Of a stretch of 64,000 nucleotides of DNA, positions 8,312 to 18,584 are shown in pieces; position 1 is the first letter of the stretch, and each line of letters begins with the position of its first letter. The stretch is from Gammaproteobacteria bacterium (GTDB lineage: Bacteria > Pseudomonadota > Gammaproteobacteria > GRL18). The notes under the pieces are model-generated. The model made no database searches. It worked only from the letters and a program-made list of their open reading frames with translations, and had not been told where the DNA came from. The DNA is taken from positions 45,204 to 109,203 of the forward strand of contig JADGEK010000003.1 in assembly GCA_016744395.1 (NCBI GenBank), read 5' to 3'. The translations under genes and the position numbers were made by a program.

Positions 8312-9081
8312 GCCTGAAATATTTTTTGGGCACTTTGTATACTGAAATAAGAGTCATCACAATTTCCGCTGAGTACTTTCATAGATTGCTCAGGTTCACC
8401 AAAATCACTCAAAACTAATTCAGCCCCCGTAAAGTCATGATCACTGGTGTAATCATTAATAGTCACGACTGTTTTTAAATTGGCTCCAGTAGAAGATAAC
8501 AAGCCATTATGAGAATCTTCAAAGGCCAGACATTGCTCTGCTTTAAGATTCATTTTTTCTATGGCATATAGAAAAATATCAGCTGCGGGCTTCTTTGCAG
8601 GAACAATATCACCTGCAGCAATGACTTCAAACCAGTCAATGGATTCTGCGCCCAGGGTGTGAGTCAATAGCGATGTAACATTCGCAGGTGTCGTTGTAGT
8701 TGCAATGGCCATACGCAAGCCTGCATCACGTGCTTCTTGAAAAAGGCGCACCACACCTGTACGCAATGGCACAGCACCATCAGCCATCAATTGCATATAA
8801 AATTTTGTTTTTGATGCATGCAAACCTGCAACAAAAGTATCTGGGTCATCCGGCATAGAAAAAGCCTGTCCTCTTTCCTGCTCATAGAAATCGTTTAAGT
8901 AATAACGAATACGCTCTTTGCCACCAGTCACTGCCAGTAACTGCCCATAAAGCTCGGCGCTCCAGTTCCAGTCCAGGCCAGCCTCTTCAAAGGCCATATT
9001 GAAAGCAACTAAATGCCCATCGCGTTCCGTATCAGCTAATGTACCATCGACATCAAATATTAGTGCTTCTAATTGGCTCAT
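8308..9081 (-). CDS. cbbY: CbbY-type HAD phosphatase
   Basis: A 257-residue HAD hydrolase with motif I DVDGTLADTE (9-18), a cap reading GLDWNWSAELYGQLLAVTGGKERI, motif II in AIATTTTP, and motifs III-IV KKPAADIFLYA and LAFEDSHNGLLSS. The cap sequence is that of CbbY, which in autotrophs removes phosphate from xylulose-1,5-bisphosphate, a RuBisCO inhibitor. This hints at a Calvin cycle elsewhere in the genome, but CbbY homologues also occur in heterotrophs. It is the first gene of a two-gene unit with the aminotransferase. Confidence 0.85.
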   Translation of the reverse strand: MSQLEALIFDVDGTLADTERDGHLVAFNMAFEEAGLDWNWSAELYGQLLAVTGGKERIRYYLNDFYEQERGQAFSMPDDPDTFVAGLHASKTKFYMQLMADGAVPLRTGVVRLFQEARDAGLRMAIATTTTPANVTSLLTHTLGAESIDWFEVIAAGDIVPAKKPAADIFLYAIEKMNLKAEQCLAFEDSHNGLLSSTGANLKTVVTINDYTSDHDFTGAELVLSDFGEPEQSMKVLSGNCDDSYFSIQSAQKIFQA

Positions 9082-9398
9082 AAATTCTCTCTAATCATCT
9101 GTTAAAAAAGTTTCAAAAGCTAAAAAGACCCATGCGATACTTCTAAGTCACTTATAATTTCCCATTCATCTAATTTGGCAGTTTATGAGGCCAAAACGAT
9201 GGTGGCTAAATTTGAGCTTAGCTAAAGGCTTTAACTTTTGTTTAATTTAACATTATATGGCTATTCTCTTAACATATCTCAAGTTATTTTAAATTTTATA
9301 TTGATAAAATAAATGACACTTAAAGTTCAAATTTATTGTAAAAAAACAGAATTTAGACCTAAAATAGAACAATTAATCAAAAAAACACACGTTAAAGT

Positions 9399-9428
9399 TG
9401 CCTTAAGGCACGTATTTTGGTATATATT
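9399..9428 (+). promoter_or_regulatory. Candidate dksA promoter with an internal 12-bp palindrome
   Basis: TTGCCT at 9398-9403 and TATATA at 9421-9426 are 17 bases apart and lie about 55 bases before the dksA start. A perfect palindrome TGCCTTAAGGCA (9399-9410) overlaps the -35 and the spacer, where a repressor could bind. Nothing else is evident in 9082-9479, which holds no supported gene. Confidence 0.4.
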
Positions 9429-9479
9429 CACATCTTTTTTAACTTTCTACTTTTTAATGAGTAGGCTGGAGCCCAATCG

Positions 9480-9917
9480 ATGCCAACAAAAAAAAGCACA
9501 TCATCAGAAAGTGCTATTGAAACCTTTGAACCTTATCAGGAAAAAAAAGGTGAAGAATACATGAACGAAAACCAGCAAGCACACTTTACTGCCATATTGC
9601 TTGCCTGGAAGAAAGAATTAATGGAAGAAGTTGATAAAACAGTTTCGCATATGAAGGATGATGCGACTAATTTTCCTGATCCCAGTGATCGTGCTTCTCA
9701 AGAAGAAGAGTTTGCCTTAGAGTTGAGAACCCGTGACCGTGAACGTAAGCTTATCAAGAAAATTGATGAGTCTATGGAAGCAATGGATGCTCAGGAATAT
9801 GGTTTCTGTGAAACCTGTGGTGTTGATATCGGTATTCGTCGTCTTGAAGCACGTCCAACAGCTACTCAATGTATTGACTGTAAAGAACTTGACGAAAGAA
9901 AAGAAAAAATCGGTTAA
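9480..9917 (+). CDS. dksA: DksA, RNA polymerase-binding transcription factor
   Basis: A 145-residue DksA that binds the RNA polymerase secondary channel and, with ppGpp, drives the stringent response. The coiled-coil tip keeps both acidic residues in DPSDRAS (Asp67 and Asp70, equivalent to E. coli Asp71 and Asp74). The zinc finger has its four cysteines, C110 and C113, C131 and C134. GGAG lies 9 bases before the ATG. In E. coli dksA is followed by gluQ; here an antisense DUF3579 gene lies between them. Confidence 0.96.
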   Translation: MPTKKSTSSESAIETFEPYQEKKGEEYMNENQQAHFTAILLAWKKELMEEVDKTVSHMKDDATNFPDPSDRASQEEEFALELRTRDRERKLIKKIDESMEAMDAQEYGFCETCGVDIGIRRLEARPTATQCIDCKELDERKEKIG

Positions 9918-10072
9918 TTAACAAACTGAATTCCCTTTATACTATTTCTGTTGCCCTTTTAAATCTTTTTGTTTAAAAAAGCTCCATAGGTTTAAAGTGG
10001 CCTCAGCCATAGAATCTCATTTATAGCTATAGCGGTTGACTAATCGCCAGCTAAAAATATAAATGCTCTGAA

Positions 10073-10405
10073 TCAGGCAAGCACTCTTCTTCTGCCCCTT
10101 CTTTCATCATCCACATTTTGTTGGCTTTTTCTTCTATCTTCTTGAATTTTCAGTTTATTTTCAGATGCAAAAGCCAATAAGAACTCATAAGATTCGGGGG
10201 ATTTTGTTTCTAAGTCTTTATCAACAATTAAGCAATTAATACCATTAATAAGGCAAGGGTGTGCACTTTTACAATAGTGAAGCCGCTGATCTTCTCCAAA
10301 ACTAGCCAGTGTGGTAGCCAAACGTTCGCACCAGTCACTGGGTCTGAACTTATTGCCATCTTCTTTGATACCCTCTATGATTATCCGTTCAGAACTTGCT
10401 GACAT
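10073..10405 (-). CDS. DUF3579 family protein
   Basis: A 110-residue soluble protein. The pattern RPSDWCERLATTLASFGEDQRLHYC, then P-C-LINGINCLIVDKDLE and SPESYEFLLAFASENKL, matches DUF3579, a small proteobacterial family of unknown function. The tail is strongly basic (RRGRRRVLA). It lies antisense between dksA and gluQ, so its promoter region is shared with that of gluQ. Confidence 0.75.
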   Translation of the reverse strand: MSASSERIIIEGIKEDGNKFRPSDWCERLATTLASFGEDQRLHYCKSAHPCLINGINCLIVDKDLETKSPESYEFLLAFASENKLKIQEDRRKSQQNVDDERRGRRRVLA

Positions 10406-10478
10406 AGAATATCCCTCTATTTAACTCATTTATAAGCTGATTTTTTTATAACTATTGTAGTAACTATAGACACACACA

Positions 10479-11399
10479 TTGAAAAACACCAATTTTGACC
10501 AAAAGTATTACCGAGGGCGTTTTGCCCCCTCTCCAACGGGAGAACTGCACTTTGGTTCACTGCTGGCAGCAATGGCCAGCTATGCTGACGCTCGAAGCCA
10601 TAATGGCCATTGGCTATTGCGTATAGACGATATCGATCAAGCCCGTGTCGTGGTAAATTCAGACAAGCATATCTTATCGACACTGGAACACTGTGGGTTT
10701 CAGTGGGATGAAAATGTCACCTATCAAAGTCAGTGTTTAAATAACTACCAGGACACCCTCTTAAAATTAAACCGAACAGAACAGACCTTTGCTTGCACTT
10801 GCTCTCGCAAACAAATAAAAGAACAATCTGAACAACTGGGCATTAAAAATGGTGTCTATCCAGGGACATGTCGCAATCACCATAAAAGCCTTACGACCAG
10901 CCAGGAACATGCGATCCGTTTAAAAACATCAGGCGATAAGCTATCATTTTTTGATCACGTTCAGGGCCAATACACACAGAACTTACAAAAAGAAGTGGGA
11001 GATTTTATTATTTATCGACGAGATAAGGTTTTCTCTTATCAACTCAGTGTTGTGGTTGATGATTTTCACAGTGATATTACACATATTGTTCGTGGCTTCG
11101 ACTTATTAGACTCCACGCCAAAGCAAATTTTCTTACAACGATTATTAAACTACCCCCAACCAGACTATGCGCATATCCCTTTGGCAGTCAACCAGAATGA
11201 CTTAAAACTCAGCAAACTCAGCCATGCTCAAAAAGTTGACTGCAACATTAGTACATTGGTTCTGGCCGCCAATTTTTTAGGCCAAAAATGCCCTGATGCT
11301 AAAGAATTTGATAACAAAGATGACTTTTGGCAATATCTTGTGACTTATTGGGATATAAACAGGGTGCCAAAGATGGAAAAGCAAATGATTTTGGTTTAA
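10479..11399 (+). CDS. gluQ: Glutamyl-Q tRNA(Asp) synthetase
   Basis: A truncated paralogue of glutamyl-tRNA synthetase that attaches glutamate to queuosine-34 of tRNA(Asp); it lacks the anticodon-binding domain. The protein has 306 residues. It shows GRFAPSPTGELHFGSLLAA with HFGS as the HIGH motif (24-27), LLRIDDID, a CTC...C zinc site near residues 108-122, and KLSKLSH as the KMSKS loop. The start is TTG at 10479; there is no in-frame ATG before the conserved RGRFAPSPTG, and no good ribosome site, so expression may be weak. Confidence 0.93.
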   Translation: MKNTNFDQKYYRGRFAPSPTGELHFGSLLAAMASYADARSHNGHWLLRIDDIDQARVVVNSDKHILSTLEHCGFQWDENVTYQSQCLNNYQDTLLKLNRTEQTFACTCSRKQIKEQSEQLGIKNGVYPGTCRNHHKSLTTSQEHAIRLKTSGDKLSFFDHVQGQYTQNLQKEVGDFIIYRRDKVFSYQLSVVVDDFHSDITHIVRGFDLLDSTPKQIFLQRLLNYPQPDYAHIPLAVNQNDLKLSKLSHAQKVDCNISTLVLAANFLGQKCPDAKEFDNKDDFWQYLVTYWDINRVPKMEKQMILV

Positions 11400-11483
11400 T
11401 CTAGCCAACTAATTTAATCATCATAAAATGTTCTTTCAAGCACAATTGCTCTCAACACTTTTTAGAGCACTTCTTTTAGAGAG

Positions 11484-11520
11484 AATAGTTTAGAGAAATA
11501 GTTTAGAGAAATAGTTTAGA
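11484..11520 (+). repeat. Short tandem repeat, 13-bp unit, about 2.8 copies
   Basis: AATAGTTTAGAGA occurs at 11484-11496 and 11497-11509 and again, lacking its last two bases, at 11510-11520. The array ends 17 bases before the GTG of the next gene, in its 5' leader. Confidence 0.8.
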
Positions 11521-11537
11521 ACAATTTGGAGAAACGG

Positions 11538-11990
11538 GTGACCGAAACCGCAACACAACTCACACATCCTTTCATGGAAAAATTTCATGGCCGGTTAATC
11601 GGTATTTTACGCTGGGAGCATTTAGATGAGTTATGGGAATCAATCCATGCTGGCATGGCAAACAACTGGTTTATTTATCATATCGGCGAACCTCCTCCTG
11701 TTGTTGCCTGTCAACCAGACAAACTTCAACATTTCATCGAAGAAATAGACAAACTATTAAAGCATGACCACGAACACGATTATTGTGGCATCGTTTATGT
11801 GGATGACAGCTCAGCCCCGACATTTATAAAAATATACGATCCGAACAACCTGGGCCATACTTGTGGTTCAAATGGTGCCCCACCACCTCTTCCAGGATGG
11901 ATTTTAAGTAAAATTCAACCCATTGATCTGGAAGTCGCCATTGCACCACCTGGCAATAGAAGGCGTTGGTGGCAGAAGATTTTTAGTTAG
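11538..11990 (+). CDS. Conserved hypothetical protein upstream of acs
   Basis: About 150 residues, soluble. Conserved-looking stretches are KFHGRLIGILRWEHLDELW, IYHIGEPPP, GIVYVDD, FIKIYDPNNLGHTCGS and PPPLPGWILSKIQP. I recall similar proteins in other gammaproteobacteria but know no function or named domain. A GTG at 11538 with GGAG 6 bases before it is preferred to the TTG at 11526. It lies 68 bases before acs on the same strand and may share its message. Confidence 0.65.
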   Translation: MTETATQLTHPFMEKFHGRLIGILRWEHLDELWESIHAGMANNWFIYHIGEPPPVVACQPDKLQHFIEEIDKLLKHDHEHDYCGIVYVDDSSAPTFIKIYDPNNLGHTCGSNGAPPPLPGWILSKIQPIDLEVAIAPPGNRRRWWQKIFS

Positions 11991-12058
11991 CATTTTTAGT
12001 TGCTAGACACTTAGTTTGTACATTTTAATTAACTCACCTTTTTGAAGGAAAGCGCATT

Positions 12059-14011
12059 ATGTCAGATGATAAGGTATATCCAATCCCACAAGCAGTGGCA
12101 GACAAGGCTTATATTACTGAAGAGAAGTATAACACCATGTACCAGCAGTCCATTGATGACCCTGATACTTTTTGGGGCAGCATGGCAAAAGACTTTCTCA
12201 GTTTTTCTAAAGACTGGGATAAAGTCAGTGATTGTAACTATGGGGATGAGTCTAATGAAAATGTAAGCATTAAATGGTTCACTGGTGCAAAATTAAATGT
12301 CACATACAATTGCATCGATCGTCATTTAGAAAAAAGAGCCCTTCAAACAGCTATTATTTGGGAAAGTGATGACCCAACAGTGTCTAAAAATATTTCTTAT
12401 CAAGAACTGTCTAATGAAGTCAATCGCTTTGCAAATGTTCTAAAAGCACGGGGCGTAAAAAAAGGGGATCGAGTGTGTATTTACATGCCAATGATCCCTG
12501 AAGCCGCTTATTCCATGTTAGCCTGTGCTCGTATTGGTGCGATTCACTCAGTTGTCTTTGGAGGGTTTTCCCCAGAGGCTGTCAAAGATCGAATTCTAGA
12601 CTCCGATTGCCAAATTGTTATCACTGCCAATGAAGGCCGCCGTGGTGGAAAATCTGTCCCCCTTAAGAAAAATGTCGATCAGGCTGTCACACAATGCCCG
12701 AATGTGCATACGGTATTAGTCATTAAACACACTCAAGGTGATGTGGCATGGAGTGATATACATGACGTCTGGTACCACGAAATTGCAGCCACTGTCGATG
12801 CAAACTGTGAACCTGAAGAAATGGACGCAGAAGATCCTTTATTCATTCTTTATACCTCAGGGTCTACAGGCAAACCTAAAGGTGTTTTACACACTACAGC
12901 GGGTTATTTACTGTATGCTGCTGCGACCCACAAATATACATTTGACTATAAAGAGGGTGATATTTATTGGTGTACTGCTGATGTGGGCTGGATTACAGGC
13001 CATAGCTACATTTTATATGGACCATTGGCGAATGGTGCCACCACGCTGATGTTTGAAGGCATTCCAAGTTATCCTGATGCGTCACGCTTCTGGCAGGTCG
13101 TTGACAAACATAAAGTGAATACTTTTTACACCGCACCAACCGCTATTAGAGCATTAATGGCGGAAGGTGATGAGCCCGTGAATAACACCGATCGAAGCAG
13201 CCTGAAATTATTAGGCTCTGTCGGTGAGCCTATTAATCCTGAAGCCTGGGAATGGTATTACAACGTTGTTGGTAAGGCAAATTGTCCTATCGTTGATACC
13301 TGGTGGCAGACTGAAACAGGCGGCTTTATGATCACCCCATTGCCAGGCGCTACACCATTAAAACCTGGTTCAGCATCACGTCCCTTCTTTGGCATTAAGC
13401 CCAACCTAATGGATCCTGATGGCAATATTATGACAGGTGAATCCTCTGGTGCCCTGGTTATTAGTGCCAGCTGGCCTGGCCAGATGCGTACCATTTATGG
13501 TGATCACAAACGCTTTATCGAAACATACTTTAGAACTTATCCAGGTCACTATTTCACCAGTGACGGCTGTCGTCGTGATGCCGATGGCTACTACTGGATA
13601 ACAGGTCGGGTTGACGATGTTCTGAATGTCTCAGGTCATCGTCTCGGTACCGCAGAAATTGAAAGTGCTTTAGTGTTGCATAACGACGTTGCTGAAGCGG
13701 CAATTGTTGGTTACCCTCATGACATAAAAGGCCAGGGCATTTATGCATATATCACCCTTGTGAAGGGTGTTGAAAGCACTGATGAGCTGAAAGTTGAACT
13801 CGTTAAACAAGTACGAAAAGAAATTGGTCCCATTGCCAGCCTTGACTTTATTCAGTGGGCTCCAGGCTTACCTAAAACTCGTTCTGGAAAAATTATGCGT
13901 CGTATTCTGCGTAAAATAGCCAGCAATGAGCTTGAGAATATGGGAGATACCAGTACCCTTGCCGATCCAGGTGTTGTTGATCAACTGGTGGAGAACCGCG
14001 AGAATAAGTAG
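12059..14011 (+). CDS. acs: Acetyl-CoA synthetase
   Basis: A 650-residue AMP-forming acetate-CoA ligase, the family's usual length. It carries the P-loop [15 protein letters not shown], the acetate-pocket motif [31 protein letters not shown] at the hinge, and [17 protein letters not shown] with the lysine whose acetylation switches Acs off in other bacteria. AAGGA precedes the ATG. It converts acetate, ATP and CoA to acetyl-CoA, so the cell can use or salvage acetate. Confidence 0.97.
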   Translation: MSDDKVYPIPQAVADKAYITEEKYNTMYQQSIDDPDTFWGSMAKDFLSFSKDWDKVSDCNYGDESNENVSIKWFTGAKLNVTYNCIDRHLEKRALQTAIIWESDDPTVSKNISYQELSNEVNRFANVLKARGVKKGDRVCIYMPMIPEAAYSMLACARIGAIHSVVFGGFSPEAVKDRILDSDCQIVITANEGRRGGKSVPLKKNVDQAVTQCPNVHTVLVIKHTQGDVAWSDIHDVWYHEIAATVDANCEPEEMDAEDPLFILYTSGSTGKPKGVLHTTAGYLLYAAATHKYTFDYKEGDIYWCTADVGWITGHSYILYGPLANGATTLMFEGIPSYPDASRFWQVVDKHKVNTFYTAPTAIRALMAEGDEPVNNTDRSSLKLLGSVGEPINPEAWEWYYNVVGKANCPIVDTWWQTETGGFMITPLPGATPLKPGSASRPFFGIKPNLMDPDGNIMTGESSGALVISASWPGQMRTIYGDHKRFIETYFRTYPGHYFTSDGCRRDADGYYWITGRVDDVLNVSGHRLGTAEIESALVLHNDVAEAAIVGYPHDIKGQGIYAYITLVKGVESTDELKVELVKQVRKEIGPIASLDFIQWAPGLPKTRSGKIMRRILRKIASNELENMGDTSTLADPGVVDQLVENRENK

Positions 14012-14131
14012 AACTTATTATGGCTTACGACCTCATCTGTTACGTAAGCCATAAGCCTCCTTTTTCGGCCTGAAAATTGCATACTTCTATTTATTGAAAA
14101 GAAGTTATTCAATTTTAAGAGCATAGTCCTA

Positions 14132-14467
14132 ATGGAAGATATTAACACCCTCTCCTCAGCTAAACTGAACATTATGGTCGCAGAAGCGATTGGCATTGAT
14201 GTATTCTATCCTGATAATCACAATACACTCAGCTATTTTCCCCGCACAGGAATGCCTCCAAGAGAATGGGCACCCAGTCGGTTTTGGTCTCAGGGTGGAC
14301 CTCTGATTGATCAGTATAAAATTGATTTAAACTGGGGCTGGGAAGAAATGAGTGAGTGGACTGCATCAGTTGAACCCAATATCAATGTTCAGGGAGCCAC
14401 TGTCTTAGAGGCGGCCATGCGAGCACTGGTTTGTTTAAAGCTACCCGAGTATATCCATCAAAGCTAA
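14132..14467 (+). CDS. NinX-like DUF2591 protein
   Basis: A 111-residue protein with the DUF2591 arrangement: an N-terminal helix (SSAKLNIMVAEAIGI), then PSRFWSQGGPLIDQYKIDL, then W-x-A and GATVLEAAMRALVCLKLPE. The family includes phage lambda NinX and many prophage and chromosomal relatives of unknown function. No other phage gene is nearby, so it is probably a domesticated or stand-alone copy. No good ribosome site is seen before the ATG. Confidence 0.65.
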   Translation: MEDINTLSSAKLNIMVAEAIGIDVFYPDNHNTLSYFPRTGMPPREWAPSRFWSQGGPLIDQYKIDLNWGWEEMSEWTASVEPNINVQGATVLEAAMRALVCLKLPEYIHQS

Positions 14468-14529
14468 AAAATCATGATGAATATTCCGTCCCTCTTCATT
14501 GCTTGAAGAAGTCAAAAATTGATCTAAAG

Positions 14530-15093
14530 TCAGAGTAATTCCTGATGACGAAAACAGTCAACCGTATGATCATTCACCATGCCTATCGCTTGCATATAGG
14601 CATAACAAATCGTACTACCCACAAACTTAAACCCCTTTTTTTTCAATGCCTTGCTCAGTTGATCGGACTCTTTTGTATTCGTTGGAATAGCGGATAACGT
14701 TTTCCAGTGATTCACTTTCGGCTGGCCATTTGAAAACTGCCAGATATAGCTAGAAAAAGAGTTATTTTGAGCTTGAATTTCTAAAAACAAACGAGCATTG
14801 GTAATTGTGGAGTTTACCTTTAGGCGATTACGAATGATTCCAGGATCATCGAGCAGTTGTGCCACTTTATTTTCATCATATTCAGCAATTTTAGCGGCAT
14901 CAAAACGATCAAATACTTTCTGGTAATGTGCCCTTTTTTTCAAAACTGTAATCCAACTCAATCCAGCCTGAGCACCTTCAAGAATCAACATTTCAAACAA
15001 ATGCTGATCATTGTAATTAGGTACGCCCCATTCAGTATCATGATAGAGCTGATATAAGTCATCGTCACCACACCATTCACAACGATGTTTCAT
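14530..15093 (-). CDS. tag: DNA-3-methyladenine glycosylase I
   Basis: A 187-residue TagI, which excises 3-methyladenine from alkylated DNA. The four zinc ligands are present (Cys5, His18, His176, Cys180), and the core reads LFEMLILEGAQAGLSWITVLKKR, the conserved substrate-pocket helix-hairpin region. Length matches E. coli Tag (187). It is convergent with the NinX-like gene and transcribed alone. Confidence 0.95.
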   Translation of the reverse strand: MKHRCEWCGDDDLYQLYHDTEWGVPNYNDQHLFEMLILEGAQAGLSWITVLKKRAHYQKVFDRFDAAKIAEYDENKVAQLLDDPGIIRNRLKVNSTITNARLFLEIQAQNNSFSSYIWQFSNGQPKVNHWKTLSAIPTNTKESDQLSKALKKKGFKFVGSTICYAYMQAIGMVNDHTVDCFRHQELL

Positions 15094-15275
15094 TTTTATT
15101 CCATTCTTTTATATCATTAATTCTATTCAAAAAATTTATTGATCTTAGCTGAGTGACGATGTTAACTACACATACACTATTGTGATTAACGCCCTTATAT
15201 ACTACCTTTAAAAAGAAAGATGTTTCCTTAAACACAAAATCAATACGTTACTAATAAAAACAATATTTACAAATC

Positions 15276-18200
15276 ATGCAAATTAATCAATGGTTCAATC
15301 ATATTAGTGTAAGAAATAAGCTTTTATTGTTTCTTACTATCCCCATCATCACATTATTGTGCTTCATCTATAATTCTTTTCAAAAAGAACAAAAAACACT
15401 CCATATTCAACAACATCTAAGTAAGCACGCAGCCATTGCTTTTTCACTCTCACAGGTCATTACTGAATTACAAAAAGAGCGAGGGCTCACAGCAGGTTTC
15501 ACTAAAAAGAGCCCACAAAACAACCAGAAGCTGTCGCAATTAATGGAGCAATGGAAACAAACGAACCGTTCCATTGAAACTTATAGACAAAAATTATTAA
15601 ACCACCATCACTATAGTGACATTGACACAAAACATACTCAACATCTTAATACATTTGCTGCTTTTTTGCTCCATCGAGAAAAAATACATCAATCAATCCT
15701 TAAAAAGGATAATAACAACGTTTATTTTGATGACTACACTCGAGCCATCTATCAGGGAATTATCATTATCCGTCATATTGATAGAACCACTACGGATATT
15801 CATCTGTTTCGAATGAATTCAGCTTATATTTCATTAATTCAACTTCAAGAACAAAGCGCTCAGGAGAGAGGGCTCATTAATGGTATTTACAAAACACAAA
15901 AAATAACCACCGATAACTTTCGTACTTTAAGCACTCTTATTTCCAATCAGGAAATTTTTCTAAAATATTTTTATAATGAAGCTTCAGATAAATACGCTCA
16001 AATACTGACTGAAAAACTGCAACACCCAAGGGTGGTTAAAACTCAAGAAATCACTCAAGATATCCTAAATAAAATTTCTCGCCAGGAGCTACTCAATGAA
16101 CTTCAGCAAATTATCGGCTATGGAGGACTCATTCACTTATTCAAAAACTATGTCATCAGAGGTGATGAAAAATACGCAGAAAAATTTGAACAGGATTTCA
16201 GTAAAATGGAAACTATTCTCCAGACCTACTCTTTTCAGGAGAATACAACAGAACATGAGAAGAATCTCTTCAGAAGAATTGTTACTACATTTGATACGTA
16301 TAAGAATCTACTCACCATTGTCTCTCAACGAAAAAAAACGGGTTACAGCATTACTGATATCGATAAACAAGTCAAAGTCAATGATGACATTGCACTATCA
16401 GCTATCAAACAACTTCGCTCCAGGTTGACTTATTATGATGCATCCAACTGGTGGGAAATAGCCTCCTATAAAGTTAACCAGTTTTATCAAGTCAAAATTC
16501 TTTTAGAAAAAGACATTAATAGACAAATGCTGACGGTGATGAATAACGCTTCCAGAAGCATTTACTATTATATGCTTTTAGTCATTTTAACAATATTTAC
16601 AACACTCTTTTTTGCATATTTTCTTTTTAAACGCTTAGTAAAAGATATTACTGATATTGCTCACACAATGGAAGATATGCAACAGGGTCATAATAGTCAA
16701 CTATTAGCTGTTGATGGTAATGATGAAATCAGTAAAATGTCCCATGCTTTCAATCAGATGATTTTGGAGCGGGTTAAGTTTGAAAACCAGTTACAATCTG
16801 CACTTGAAAATGCCGAAGCGGCTATGTTAGCAAAAAGTCAATTCTTATCCACAATGAGTCATGAAATTCGCACTCCATTAAATGGTGTTTTAGGAATGTC
16901 GGAGCTTCTTGCCCAATCTCAATTAACCGATGAACAGCATGACTACATAGAAACCATTATGAATTCCGGGAAATTATTATTGACCATTATTAATGACATT
17001 CTCGATTTTTCAAAGCTGGAGGCAAATAGTGTTGAGCTTGAACATATTCGTTTTAATTTAGAAAAAATGAGCTTTGACACTTTACAATTATTGTCCATGA
17101 CTGCTGCTAAAAAGAATATAGAACTCATCTTCAATTACCCTTTAGATATCCCAAAATATTTTATTGCTGATCCATCAAGGATTCGTCAAATATTATTGAA
17201 TCTAATCAATAATGCCATTAAGTTTACCGTCTCAGGTCATGTATTGCTGGAGATAAATGGCCTTAAATTAGACCCGGATCTCTATCGGTTGACTTTTTCA
17301 ATAAAAGATACTGGAATTGGCATTTCAGAAAAATACAGAAGCCACTTATTTGAATCATTTACACAGGCAGAGCAATCCACTACCCGTCAATTTGGTGGCA
17401 CAGGACTCGGACTGACAATCAGTCAAAAGCTGGTTAATTTAATGGGGGGCAATATTGAAGTGACGTCTGAAGTCAATAAGGGAAGCCACTTTTACTTTTC
17501 TTTAACTTTAGCTGTATCAGATAGTCTGTCAGAAAACTTAGAAACTGACTTGACTGGCATTCGTGTACTTGTGGTAGATGATAATTCTATTAATCTGACG
17601 ATTATTGATAAAATGCTTCGACATTATAATATTGAAGCAGTTTTACTAAGCACCCCTGAACAAGTCATCCCTATCTTACAAGAATCAAAAAAATCTGGCC
17701 ATCCTTTTGATGCAGTCATTCTGGATCATGACATGCCTGAAATTGATGGCTTTAAACTTGCCATGATGATAAAAAAAGCACCTGATATCAATACAGTAAA
17801 AATGCTTTTGCTAACCTCTGGTGGAATGAAAGGAAATGCCGAAAAAGCAAAAAGCGCAGATTACCTGGCTTACCACACCAAGCCATTACGCTCAGATATT
17901 CTGATGCAGTCACTCAATAGTGTCTTGGCTCGCCAGAAAAAACAAACAAAAATAAAACGACTCACTCATTTAGATACTGAGGCAGTGACTGGCAATAAGG
18001 AACTCAAAGAAAATCAAATATTTACAGGAAAAATCCTCTTAACTGAAGATAATCTGGTTAATCAAAAAGTCGCTTTGGCCGTCTTTAAGAAACTAAAATT
18101 AAATGTGGATATCGCAAACAATGGCTTGGAAGCAGTTGAAAAATACCAACAAAATTATTATGACTTAATTTTTATGGACTGTCTTATGCCTAAAATGGAT

Positions 18201-18395
18201 GGCTTTGATGCCACAAAAGCAATACGGATAATCGAGCAATCAAGCCAACGACATATCCCAATCATTGCGTTAACAGCCAATGCTCTAGTGGAAGACGAAG
18301 AAAAGTGCCGTGCTGCAGGCATGGATGACTTTGTCTCTAAGCCCTTTAAAAGGAATGATATCATCAAAGTATTAGAACAATGGTTGTCCCCTTGA
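15276..18395 (+). CDS. Hybrid sensor histidine kinase: NIT-HAMP-HisKA-HATPase-REC-REC
   Basis: A 1039-residue membrane kinase. The first transmembrane segment is at about 15-33 and the second at about 429-451. Between them lies a periplasmic NIT-type domain with its two ELQKERGL-like repeats (TELQKERGLTAGF and QEQSAQERGL); NIT domains sense nitrate or nitrite in studied cases. After HAMP comes the H-box MSHEIRTPLNG with His529, the N-box LINNAIKFT, and G boxes DTGIGIS and GGTGLGLTI. Receiver 1 has Asp817 (ILDHDMPEIDG), receiver 2 Asp968 (FMDCLMPKMDG). There is no Hpt domain or DNA-binding partner nearby, so the output route is unknown. Confidence 0.92.
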   Translation: MQINQWFNHISVRNKLLLFLTIPIITLLCFIYNSFQKEQKTLHIQQHLSKHAAIAFSLSQVITELQKERGLTAGFTKKSPQNNQKLSQLMEQWKQTNRSIETYRQKLLNHHHYSDIDTKHTQHLNTFAAFLLHREKIHQSILKKDNNNVYFDDYTRAIYQGIIIIRHIDRTTTDIHLFRMNSAYISLIQLQEQSAQERGLINGIYKTQKITTDNFRTLSTLISNQEIFLKYFYNEASDKYAQILTEKLQHPRVVKTQEITQDILNKISRQELLNELQQIIGYGGLIHLFKNYVIRGDEKYAEKFEQDFSKMETILQTYSFQENTTEHEKNLFRRIVTTFDTYKNLLTIVSQRKKTGYSITDIDKQVKVNDDIALSAIKQLRSRLTYYDASNWWEIASYKVNQFYQVKILLEKDINRQMLTVMNNASRSIYYYMLLVILTIFTTLFFAYFLFKRLVKDITDIAHTMEDMQQGHNSQLLAVDGNDEISKMSHAFNQMILERVKFENQLQSALENAEAAMLAKSQFLSTMSHEIRTPLNGVLGMSELLAQSQLTDEQHDYIETIMNSGKLLLTIINDILDFSKLEANSVELEHIRFNLEKMSFDTLQLLSMTAAKKNIELIFNYPLDIPKYFIADPSRIRQILLNLINNAIKFTVSGHVLLEINGLKLDPDLYRLTFSIKDTGIGISEKYRSHLFESFTQAEQSTTRQFGGTGLGLTISQKLVNLMGGNIEVTSEVNKGSHFYFSLTLAVSDSLSENLETDLTGIRVLVVDDNSINLTIIDKMLRHYNIEAVLLSTPEQVIPILQESKKSGHPFDAVILDHDMPEIDGFKLAMMIKKAPDINTVKMLLLTSGGMKGNAEKAKSADYLAYHTKPLRSDILMQSLNSVLARQKKQTKIKRLTHLDTEAVTGNKELKENQIFTGKILLTEDNLVNQKVALAVFKKLKLNVDIANNGLEAVEKYQQNYYDLIFMDCLMPKMDGFDATKAIRIIEQSSQRHIPIIALTANALVEDEEKCRAAGMDDFVSKPFKRNDIIKVLEQWLSP

Positions 18396-18498
18396 TACTT
18401 AGCATTAACATTTGAATGACAGTTAAAATATTTACCGTTCCCCAAATCAGTCCATTTCCTTATTTGAAAATTACCTCAATCTCATTACAAAATAACTC

Positions 18499-18525
18499 TA
18501 AAGTTCTTAGAAATACAGACGCTAA
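18499..18525 (+). promoter_or_regulatory. Candidate sigma-28 (FliA) promoter
   Basis: TAAAGTTC (18499-18506), an 11-base spacer, then GACGCTAA (18518-18525). Against the E. coli FliA consensus TAAAGTTT-N11-GCCGATAA this is 13 of 16 matches at the exact spacing. It lies 59 bases before the start of a YjfB-type motility protein. Confidence 0.6.
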
Positions 18526-18584
18526 AGGTTTAACTGGAAATTTTATACTTTATCTTTTTATCCATGGGCAAGAGGAATTTTTTA

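Noticed and set aside
9313-9564. An 83-codon frame before and into dksA
   Set aside because: It overlaps dksA in another frame, is very lysine-rich from AT-rich DNA, and covers the candidate dksA promoter.
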